Of a stretch of DNA of 64,000 nucleotides, positions 57,779-64,000 are shown in pieces. The DNA is from Rossellomorea aquimaris (GTDB lineage Bacteria; Bacillota; Bacilli; Bacillales; Bacillaceae_B). The notes beneath the pieces were generated by a model. It worked only from the letters and a program-made list of their open reading frames with translations. It had not been told where the DNA came from and searched no databases. Position 1 is the stretch's first letter, and each line of letters starts with the position of its first letter. Location of the stretch: assembly GCF_035590735.1 (NCBI RefSeq), contig NZ_CP141595.1:3930001-3994000 (forward strand). Reading direction: 5' to 3'. Position numbers and translations under genes: made by a program.

Positions 57779-58669
57779 TCATTCTTTATCTATTTCACAT
57801 CTAAGTTGTTCGAGTTTTTTATTTATGAACTGGACAAACTCAATATTATTTTGAATGTCAAAAAAAGCTGCTGCTTTCTCTAAATATGGAAATGCTTCTT
57901 TATAATCTCCTATAAGCTCCAGATTATATCCAAGGTGATAATGTAGTTGTGCGAACCCATACATATGTTCTTCTTCGATGATCCACTTTATGGCCCTTTT
58001 ACAATACTGAATGGATTCATGATAATTCCCCAGTCTTGTGTGCACCCTTGCAATGTTATACAGGAGTTTCGTCTTAATAGATTTATCCTGTAGCCATTCT
58101 GCTGTGGCTAATCCGGCTTGTACTTTAGAATAGAGACAGAGCGATTCTTGATAACATTCATTGCTGAAGTGGAACGCTCCATGAGTGAGAAGAATTTCCA
58201 TTTCCCTTTCTGATAATGCTTTTTTGCTGTCGGCCGTCAGGTAGTAAGCCTTATGTAAAAGTTCGAAAGCTGTATCTTGATCTTTAACGACTTCAAATTG
58301 GTAGATTCCTTCGTGCCAACTAAGCAGTTGAGCATTAGTGCTTTCCTTAAATAGTGGATTATTTTCTTCCACTCTGACCATTTCCATCATTTCAGTATAT
58401 TGATGGTTAATCCTCAATTTTCGTAGTTGTCTTTCTACCTCTCTAACATAATCAAGACGGGGAGTCATCCCGATTTCAAAAAAATAGTTCACGTCTACCC
58501 CGAGTTTCGTTGAAATTTGATAGAGTGCAGTGGCACTTGGATAAATATCTCCTTTCTCAATCCTGCTAATTAAAGCCTGAGTGCAGATTCCGTCCGCTAG
58601 TTCACCTTGCGTTAACCCAATGACCTTCCTCATTTCCCGGATTTTTGTACCAATAACCGAATAATCCAC
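57779..58669 (-). CDS. RRNPP-type regulator with N-terminal HTH and TPR domain (copy B)
   Basis: 296 residues from GTG 58669, with GGGTGG upstream; an extension to 58684 is in frame. HTH nearly identical to copy A (EMRKVIGLTQGELADGICTQALISRIEKGDIYPSATALYQIS) and TPR region more diverged (YNIARVHTRLGNYHESIQYCKRAIKWIIEEEHMYGF). Tandem duplication with its promoter module. Partners and targets unknown. The conserved DNA-binding half against the drifting peptide-binding half suggests the same sites but different peptides, an inference. Confidence 0.87.
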   Translation of the reverse strand: MDYSVIGTKIREMRKVIGLTQGELADGICTQALISRIEKGDIYPSATALYQISTKLGVDVNYFFEIGMTPRLDYVREVERQLRKLRINHQYTEMMEMVRVEENNPLFKESTNAQLLSWHEGIYQFEVVKDQDTAFELLHKAYYLTADSKKALSEREMEILLTHGAFHFSNECYQESLCLYSKVQAGLATAEWLQDKSIKTKLLYNIARVHTRLGNYHESIQYCKRAIKWIIEEEHMYGFAQLHYHLGYNLELIGDYKEAFPYLEKAAAFFDIQNNIEFVQFINKKLEQLRCEIDKE

Positions 58670-58778
58670 TACCAAACCACCCAACTCACAAATATTAATA
58701 TATTTATATTTTATCAGAAACCATGCAATTTTCTTAGGTAATTCTTCATATTTCCCCTCAGATTATCTCTTACAGACA

Positions 58779-58872
58779 ATACATATATTCCAAATCTATG
58801 TTTTAATAATATCAACGACAAATTACAATACCTTTGGACGGTACTTCTCCATGTGGGAAGTGCTCTTTTTTT
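58779..58872. repeat. Promoter/terminator module 2, upstream of regulator copy B
   Basis: AACGACAAATTACAATACC, then GTACTTCTCC ATGT GGGAAGTGC and a T run; same design as module 1. Confidence 0.8.
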
Positions 58873-58898
58873 AGGGATAAACCTCGACTATACACAAA

Positions 58899-58936
58899 TG
58901 GTGCAGGTACAAAAAGGAGGTTCTGTGCCTGGCACC
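58899..58936. repeat. Two REP-like units
   Basis: TGGTGCAGGTACA (58899) and TGTGCCTGGCACC (58924), 25 bases apart, members of the palindrome family found at the RAYT locus and at 52.4 kb. Confidence 0.7.
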
Positions 58937-59028
58937 TCATTTCACAATATTAATATTTTAATAAATAATAAGATAACAGAGATACTCACAAGAAATACCT
59001 ATATATATCAACTAAATTCGTGCCACAA

Positions 59029-59128
59029 CGACAATACATGAATTCACAATCTATGGTTTAATATACCTAACGACAAATTACAATACCTTTTGACGGCACT
59101 TTCCTTAATGGGAAGTGCTCTTTTTTAG
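59029..59128. repeat. Promoter/terminator module 3 without a regulator gene
   Basis: AACGACAAATTACAATACC, then GCACTTTCC TTAAT GGGAAGTGC and a T run. Same module again, followed by no third regulator gene; only AT-rich sequence and REP units lie between it and module 2. Confidence 0.78.
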
Positions 59129-59138
59129 GGACGGACCT
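59127..59138. repeat. AGGGACGGACCT copy
   Basis: Complement form of the 12-mer, directly touching the stop codon of the VOC gene. Confidence 0.8.
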
Positions 59139-59534
59139 CTACTCGCTTTCATAAATTTCTAAAGGAAGTCCATCTGGATCTTCAAAGAAAGTGAAACGTT
59201 TATGAGTATATGGATCTATCCTTATTTCTTCCGTTTCAATCCCTTTTTCAATTAGAAGTCTTACACTCTCATCAATATCCTCTACTTCAAATGCTAAATG
59301 GCGTAACCCTTGTGCTTCTGGATAGCTGGGTCGGACTGGTGCGTCAGGAAATGAAAATAATTCGATGACGTATTCTCCATTTAACGCTAAATCCAGTTTG
59401 TACGAGTCTCTTTCTTCCCTGAAAACTTCTTGTTTTACTTCAAAACCCAGTTTGTTGACATAAAAGTCTTTTGATTTATCATAATCTGTGCAGATAATGG
59501 CGATATGGTGGATTTTTTTAAAGTTCATGGTCAT
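59139..59534 (-). CDS. VOC superfamily protein (glyoxalase-like, YaeR type)
   Basis: 131 residues in two beta-alpha-beta-beta-beta repeats: IHHIAIICTDYDKSKDFYVNKLGFEV and GLRHLAFEVEDIDESVRLLIEKGIE. Metal-ligand candidates are the histidine in HHIAII, the glutamate in VIELFSF, HLAFEV and the C-terminal ETYESE-like LEIYESE. Substrate unknown. ATG 59534 is chosen; a GTG two codons upstream also lies near GGAGG. The ppaC terminator overlaps its 5' side. Confidence 0.87.
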   Translation of the reverse strand: MTMNFKKIHHIAIICTDYDKSKDFYVNKLGFEVKQEVFREERDSYKLDLALNGEYVIELFSFPDAPVRPSYPEAQGLRHLAFEVEDIDESVRLLIEKGIETEEIRIDPYTHKRFTFFEDPDGLPLEIYESE

Positions 59535-59565
59535 GGCCACTGGCACCTCCCGTATTAATCGAAAA

Positions 59566-59597
59566 AAAGAAGCAGCCAAAAGACTGCTCCTCCCAGT
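59566..59597 (-). terminator. Terminator after ppaC
   Basis: GAGCAGTC and GGCTGCTTC pair around TTTT, followed by T7 on the minus strand. Confidence 0.75.
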
Positions 59598-59603
59598 TCT
59601 TTA

Positions 59604-60530
59604 TTATTTCATCGCATCCGTCAACACAGGTACGATTTGTTTCTTACGTGATACAACGCCTTTTAATAGCGCTGTATTGTTGTGAAGGGTTACATCAAAT
59701 GCTTTCTCCACTTCCGCGGCTTTACTTCCGAGAGCCAATGCCGTTGAGTCATTTTCCAGAATGTCAGTCACAACAAGTAGGAAAAGATCCAACCCTTTTT
59801 CCTTGATCATAGTTTCCATTGCAGCTTCGACTTCTGCCTGACGTCCGAATACGTCATTCACATCGACGACGTTGATTTGTGCTACTTCTACCTTCGCGTT
59901 ACCCATCGAGAATTCTTTCGCATCAAGGGTTACAAGCTCCGCCACTGATTTGGTGCTCATGTTCGCACCGGCTTTTAGCATTTCCAGACCGTATACTTGA
60001 GCATCAACGCCAGCGATTTCAGCCAATTCGTTCGCTGCTGTAACGTCTTCATCTGTGCATGTTGGAGACTTGAATAAAAGGGAATCCGAAATGATCGCTG
60101 AAAGCATTAATCCAGCCATTTCCTTCGTTACCTCTACTCCTTTTTCCTTGTAGATCTTGTTTAGGATCGTTGCTGTACACCCAACAGGCTCTGCACGGTA
60201 GTATAAAGGATCTGCCGTTTCAAAGTTTGCGATACGGTGGTGGTCGATGACTTCAAGAACGCGTACTTCCTCGATGTCTACCGCGCTTTGCTGGCGCTCG
60301 TTATGGTCAACAAGGATAACCGTGTCGGTTTCACCGGCAACCTTCTCAACCAAACGAGGTGCGTCAACGTTAAAGTAATCAAGGGCATATTGTGTTTCAC
60401 CGTTCACGTCACCTAAACGTACAGGCTCGACGGCCATCCCGATTTTTGTCTTCAAATCAGCATATACAAGGGCAGACGTGATCGTATCTGTATCTGGATT
60501 TTTGTGTCCGAAAATAAGTGTTTTACTCAT
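59604..60530 (-). CDS. ppaC: Manganese-dependent inorganic pyrophosphatase
   Basis: Family II pyrophosphatase, 308 residues. DHH domain motifs FGHKNPDTDTITSALV, LVDHNERQQS and IDHHRIANF bind Mn; the DHHA2 domain has GVVSRKKQIVPVLTDA at the C terminus with the SRKKQ motif. Hydrolyses pyrophosphate to drive biosynthesis. ATG 60530 has GAGGAG 7 bases upstream. Confidence 0.96.
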   Translation of the reverse strand: MSKTLIFGHKNPDTDTITSALVYADLKTKIGMAVEPVRLGDVNGETQYALDYFNVDAPRLVEKVAGETDTVILVDHNERQQSAVDIEEVRVLEVIDHHRIANFETADPLYYRAEPVGCTATILNKIYKEKGVEVTKEMAGLMLSAIISDSLLFKSPTCTDEDVTAANELAEIAGVDAQVYGLEMLKAGANMSTKSVAELVTLDAKEFSMGNAKVEVAQINVVDVNDVFGRQAEVEAAMETMIKEKGLDLFLLVVTDILENDSTALALGSKAAEVEKAFDVTLHNNTALLKGVVSRKKQIVPVLTDAMK

Positions 60531-60695
60531 ATTCATTCTCCTCACTATATGTAATGTGTTTCGTTGATTTCTCTCTTTACATTTTCTTATATTACCATAT
60601 TTACAAGCAAAACCGTATCTGTTCGTAAAGATTTTTTCCAGTGATTATGAAGGCAATACTCCCATATTCTGCGTTATACTGTGGGGACAATTAGT

Positions 60696-60956
60696 ATGGA
60701 TCAGGTATTACAAGCCATTAGAGAGTAGCAAGGGCAAATGACTCGATTCGAGAACAACATGATTTAACGCATGACGAAATTAGAAAGCCGTATGGATGGG
60801 CTGGAATCCCGTATGGACAAGCTCGAATCCAGAATGACCGTCCTCGAAGAAAAGCAACAAGACACCCAGGATAACATCAGGATTCTGGTAAAAGAAAATT
60901 GGAATCACAAAAAAGAGCTTCATAAAGTAAAACGCCGGGTGGGGATGGAGCAGTAA
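60696..60956 (+). pseudogene. Degraded coiled-coil protein gene
   Basis: One frame from ATG 60696 reads MDQVLQAIRE, TAG (60726), QGQMTRFENNMI, TAA (60765), then RMTKLESRMDGLESRMDKLE and onward to VKRRVGMEQ. The heptad-like KLESRMDGLESRMD repeats continue across both stops, and one base change at each would restore about 86 residues. Only the last 61 codons are open. A small Bacillus coiled-coil family member that has lost its 5' part. Confidence 0.7.
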
Positions 60957-61062
60957 CCTCAAATCTTTTCACTCCCACTCTTTCCTCATGGATAAACTTC
61001 ATCATTAATCGCCAACTGTAAAAAAAATATATATCGGGCGCCACCATATACCTGACCACTTT

Positions 61063-62097
61063 TCATTGAATCTCCCTCATTAATTCCTTCCCAATTTCAT
61101 CTTCATATTCTTCATACAAAGGATCAAGCTTCTTCATCCATTCTTCTTTTTCCGAATTCAATAGAATGTGGATATCCATATCAGTATTTCTCTTTAATTC
61201 ACGCATATGTTCATCGTTGATTTCAATCGAATGCCTGCGAATCCACTCCGTCGTTTGCTTCATAGCTTCTTTAATTTCCACCTGGTACTCTTCAGGCAAG
61301 TCATCCCAAAATTCTTCGTTCATTAATACTACATAGCCTAAATAAGTATGGTTGCTGACTGTAAGATAGGATTGATGGTCATAAAGCTTCTTTGAGTAAA
61401 TATTCGAAATGGTATTTTCCTGTCCATCTATAAATCCTACTTCTAAGTTCTCGTATGTTTTATTAAAAGGCAGGTGACTTACGGCAGCCCCCATCATTTG
61501 ATATTGATCTTTTATCACTTCACCCGGCATTGTACGGAAGTGGAGCCGATTGAATTCACCCGGCCTGATCAATGGTCGCTGACTATTGGTGATTTGTTTA
61601 AATCCGTTATACCAAAAGGTAATTCCTTTCACGTTTTCTTGTTTTTCTACCTTTTTAAGTAATATCTCTCCTATATTACCCTCAAATGCCCGTTGAATAT
61701 CGTCATAACTATTAAACGCAAAGGGTAAGTCGAACACATTATACTCTGGAACATAAGCTGAGACTTTAGACGTGGCGGGGATGATCATTTGAACATTATT
61801 ATTTTTAAGGGCATTCCATTCACTGATATCCGAATAGAGCGAGCCGTTCGGGTAGATTTCAACCTTCATTTTTCCCTTGGTATTCTTTTCTACCAGTGCT
61901 TTAAAACGCCTGATTGCTTTTCCTTTCGGTGTGTTTTCGGAAACAACATGACTGACTTTAATGACGATAGCATCTTTCAGCTTTTCTTGATCGTCATCAT
62001 ATTCCGGGGTAAAGCCTGCCTGAGAATGAAAGCCAACAAAATAGGATGTAGCAATCCCTGTTAATATGAACAACCCTATAAAGAAAAATGTTCTCAT
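61063..62097 (-). CDS. dctB: C4-dicarboxylate-binding protein (TRAP-type DctP fold)
   Basis: 344 residues. N-terminal hydrophobic anchor (TFFFIGLFILTGIATSYFVG), then the DctP solute-binding fold: IVIKVSHVVSENTPKGKAIRRFKALVEKNTKGKMKVEIYPNGSLYSD and FRTMPGEVIKDQYQMMGAAVSHLPFNKTYENLEVGFIDGQENTISNIY. No TRAP permease genes are beside it. In B. subtilis DctB binds succinate/fumarate/malate outside and informs the DctS sensor. Divergent from dctS here, with only 74 bases between. Confidence 0.87.
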   Translation of the reverse strand: MRTFFFIGLFILTGIATSYFVGFHSQAGFTPEYDDDQEKLKDAIVIKVSHVVSENTPKGKAIRRFKALVEKNTKGKMKVEIYPNGSLYSDISEWNALKNNNVQMIIPATSKVSAYVPEYNVFDLPFAFNSYDDIQRAFEGNIGEILLKKVEKQENVKGITFWYNGFKQITNSQRPLIRPGEFNRLHFRTMPGEVIKDQYQMMGAAVSHLPFNKTYENLEVGFIDGQENTISNIYSKKLYDHQSYLTVSNHTYLGYVVLMNEEFWDDLPEEYQVEIKEAMKQTTEWIRRHSIEINDEHMRELKRNTDMDIHILLNSEKEEWMKKLDPLYEEYEDEIGKELMREIQ

Positions 62098-62171
62098 TAT
62101 TGGACCTCCCCTCTCTCCGTTCTACTAAAAATGGTACAATAACTTTGAATGAAGAGGAAGGAATATTCAGA

Positions 62172-63782
62172 ATGAATCGAAAACAAATGCCCATTAGGTG
62201 GAAAATGACGATATTATCCTTTGGCGTAGTCCTGTTTGCGCTTGTCATTGGATTTATTATATTTGTAGGAAAAGCGATTGAAATGAAGAAAGAAGAGCTG
62301 GGGAACCAGGCACTTATAACAGCCAGGACGGTAGCTAATCTTCCAACCGTGCAAAGCCATCTCGAGGATTCAGGAGGATGGGATGAAATCCAGCCCATTG
62401 TAGAAAATATCAGGACTGTAAATGGCTCTGACTACATCCTCGTCCTCAATATGAACCGGATCCGTTACTCACACCCGTCCGATGAGCAGCTTGGGACCAT
62501 CTCTGCAGGAAAGGATGAAGGCCCTGCTTTTGCCGAGCATAGTTATGTGACGACAGCTAAGGGGGAAATCGGTACGGCGGTCAGGGGGTTTGTTCCGATC
62601 ATGAACGATCAGCACCAACAAATCGGTGTGGTCATTGTAGGTATACTGCTCCCCTCTACACTCGATATAATGAGGAATCTTCAAAATGAACTTATCATTA
62701 TAGGTGCGATCACTCTCCTGTTCGGCATCATGGGTTCTTGGTTATTAGCAAGACAAATAAAGAAAGATACCTTTCAACTGGAACCACACGAAATTGGAAA
62801 ACTCCTGGTGGAAAGGACCGCTACTTTTCAGGCCATGAATGAAGGCATCATTGCCATTGATAATCAAAAAAAGATCACCGTCTTTAATGAGAAAGCCAAA
62901 GACATATTGGTGTTAAATGGAGACCCCACCGGAAAATCCATTCAAGAGGTACTTCCTTCTTCAAAATTACCGGACGTGTTATACAAGAAGGAACCGATTT
63001 ATCATGAAGAAATGAGATTAGAGAACAAAATTGTACTAAGCTCCAGGGTCCCCATCTTGGTAAACGGAAGCATTGTCGGTGCCGTCGCCGTGTTTCAGGA
63101 TCGAACTGAGATGACTCAACTGGCAGAAGAGCTGACTGGAGTGAAGGAATTCGTTGAGGCATTGAGGGTCCAAAACCACGAACACCAGAATAAATTACAT
63201 ACCGTTGCCGGTCTGATTCAATTAGAGGAAGGAGAGAAGGCTCTCGATTATATCTTTCAATCCTCTCAAGAAGAGGAGCATCTCACCGCAACCCTGACTC
63301 GGCAAATCAAGCTTGATAGTTTGACAGGATTACTATTAGGCAAGATCAGGAGAGGAAATGAAATGGGGATAGAAGTAAAGATAGACCACGACAGCTACCT
63401 GGAATCCCTCCCCCCTCTTCTCGATGAACATGATTTTGTCATTATCTTAGGTAACTTGATTGAAAATAGCTTTTATGCCCTAAAAGATTCTGGAGAAGAT
63501 TCCAAAGTCATTCATATCTACTTAAAAGAAGACCCGGACACTTTTCATATTCAAATAGAAGATAATGGGGCAGGAATGGCAGAAGAACAGCTTCCCCACT
63601 TATTTCAAAAAGGATATACGACCAAAGGAAAAAATGGCTCAGGCATCGGACTCTACTTGATTCATAGCATTATAGAGAAAGCAGACGGTCATATTAAAGT
63701 GGAGTCAATTCCGGGTGAAGGGACGTTATTCCAACTCACTTTTCCAATGAATGGAGGGAACAATCATGAAGGAACCGATTAA
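62172..63782 (+). CDS. dctS: C4-dicarboxylate sensor histidine kinase (CitA/DcuS type)
   Basis: 536 residues. Transmembrane helices near residues 10-32 and 175-195 flank an extracellular PAS-like (PDC) domain with LNMNRIRYSHPSDEQLGT; then a cytosolic PAS, the kinase phosphoacceptor region LRVQNHEHQNKLHTVAGLIQLEEGEKAL and ATPase motifs NLIENSFYAL, DNGAGM and GKNGSGIGLYLI. ATG 62172 has AGGAAGGA 9 bases upstream; the extension to 62088 overlaps dctB. It shares 17 bases with dctR. Confidence 0.92.
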   Translation: MNRKQMPIRWKMTILSFGVVLFALVIGFIIFVGKAIEMKKEELGNQALITARTVANLPTVQSHLEDSGGWDEIQPIVENIRTVNGSDYILVLNMNRIRYSHPSDEQLGTISAGKDEGPAFAEHSYVTTAKGEIGTAVRGFVPIMNDQHQQIGVVIVGILLPSTLDIMRNLQNELIIIGAITLLFGIMGSWLLARQIKKDTFQLEPHEIGKLLVERTATFQAMNEGIIAIDNQKKITVFNEKAKDILVLNGDPTGKSIQEVLPSSKLPDVLYKKEPIYHEEMRLENKIVLSSRVPILVNGSIVGAVAVFQDRTEMTQLAEELTGVKEFVEALRVQNHEHQNKLHTVAGLIQLEEGEKALDYIFQSSQEEEHLTATLTRQIKLDSLTGLLLGKIRRGNEMGIEVKIDHDSYLESLPPLLDEHDFVIILGNLIENSFYALKDSGEDSKVIHIYLKEDPDTFHIQIEDNGAGMAEEQLPHLFQKGYTTKGKNGSGIGLYLIHSIIEKADGHIKVESIPGEGTLFQLTFPMNGGNNHEGTD

Positions 63783-64000
63783 CGTATTACTTATAGAAGA
63801 CGACCCAATGGTTCAGGAAGTCAATCGAATGTTCATAGAACGTGTACCCGGCTTTACAGTGTGTGCCATTGCGGGGAATGGACAGGAAGGTGCGGAAAAG
63901 GTTTCTTCCTATCAGCCCGACCTTGTCCTCCTGGATATTTTTATGCCTAAACAAAATGGCCTTGAAACCTTACAAGCCTTCCGAAGTCATGATACAGACG
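63766..64000 (+). CDS. dctR: Response regulator DctR, 5' part
   Basis: Starts at ATG 63766 with ATGGAGGG 6 bases upstream, inside the last codons of dctS. The visible 78 residues are a CitB-type receiver: INVLLIEDDPMVQEVNRMFIERVPGF, LVLLDIFMPKQNGLETL. The C-terminal HTH lies beyond the window. Expected to activate the dicarboxylate transporter gene. Confidence 0.92.
   Translation, partial: MKEPINVLLIEDDPMVQEVNRMFIERVPGFTVCAIAGNGQEGAEKVSSYQPDLVLLDIFMPKQNGLETLQAFRSHDTD

Larger units (their letters stand above)
58670..59138. other. Repeat-rich region upstream of regulator copy B
   Basis: About 470 bases holding modules 2 and 3, two REP units and one 12-mer copy. A 62-codon plus-strand frame (58853-59041) has no ribosome binding site and spans repeats; not called. 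Confidence 0.7.

Noticed and set aside
58853..59041. 62-codon plus-strand frame near the RRNPP regulators as a pheromone precursor
   Set aside because: Starts within a terminator hairpin, spans REP units and has no signal sequence or ribosome binding site.

Overview
This is a stretch of low-to-moderate GC chromosome from a Bacillus-like firmicute (Bacillaceae; Rossellomorea or a related marine Bacillus is a guess). Strong AGGAGG-type ribosome binding sites, sigma-A, sigma-B and sigma-D promoters, S-box, ydaO and c-di-GMP riboswitches, a Zur box and the gene order all support this. From about 9.4 kb to 53.4 kb the order minJ, ctpB, ftsX, ftsE, cccB, yvjA, prfB, secA, hpf, fliT, fliS, fliD, flaG, hag, csrA, fliW, yviE, flgL, flgK, flgN, flgM, yvyF, comFC, comFA, degV is the conserved Bacillus subtilis order, read right to left because nearly everything is on the minus strand. 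I see no tRNA, rRNA, prophage or CRISPR array.

Layout: 1-0.7 kb is the 5' part of serC. 1.5-3.9 kb is ktrAB potassium uptake under a c-di-AMP riboswitch with its terminator. 4.2-6.6 kb holds a DUF1206 membrane protein and a dicarboxylate/glutamate symporter. 6.6-9.4 kb is a cobalamin salvage operon (cbiZ-cbiB-cobD). 9.5-12.3 kb is minJ and ctpB. 12.5-16.9 kb is methionine biosynthesis (metX, metY and a third PLP enzyme), with an S-box and terminator ahead of metY-metX. 17-21.2 kb is a thiol-redox cluster (ResA-like protein, Lgt-like membrane protein, two-component pair, CcdA). 21-23.5 kb has small genes, including Zur-type rpsN and a c-di-GMP-riboswitch-controlled small protein. 23.6-26.6 kb is ftsEX with a coiled-coil M23 hydrolase. 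27-36.6 kb is cccB, yvjA, prfB (programmed frameshift), secA, a SEC-C protein, a DUF1028 protein and an M29 aminopeptidase. 36.6-39.5 kb is hpf followed by an inserted block: a REP-associated tyrosine transposase, an orphan ABC-2 permease and a YjbR protein. 39.5-50.1 kb is the late flagellar cluster. 50.1-53.4 kb is comF and degV. 53.6-64 kb holds an EamA transporter, murB, two tandem RRNPP-type regulators, a VOC protein, ppaC and the dctB/dctS/dctR dicarboxylate sensing system.

Most notable: (1) The flagellin gene hag is interrupted near its 3' end by two group I introns, both with clear P/Q/R/S core elements. The last codons of flagellin exist twice, so spliced and unspliced forms of the second intron may both give complete flagellins with slightly different tails. 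(2) A RAYT transposase gene is bracketed by arrays of a 13-bp palindrome repeated at exactly 25-bp spacing. The same phased array recurs 14 kb away, and a different 25-bp phased array sits in the metY leader. (3) A 12-mer (AGGTCCGTCCCT) occurs twelve times, mostly next to gene ends and twice inside genes. (4) Three near-identical promoter/terminator modules accompany two tandem RRNPP regulators, and the third module has lost its regulator.

Together the genes cover motility and its c-di-GMP, CsrA and FlgM control, division and cell-wall remodelling, protein export and ribosome hibernation, competence DNA uptake, and sulfur and cobalamin metabolism. All calls come from reading the sequence. No database search or folding program was run.
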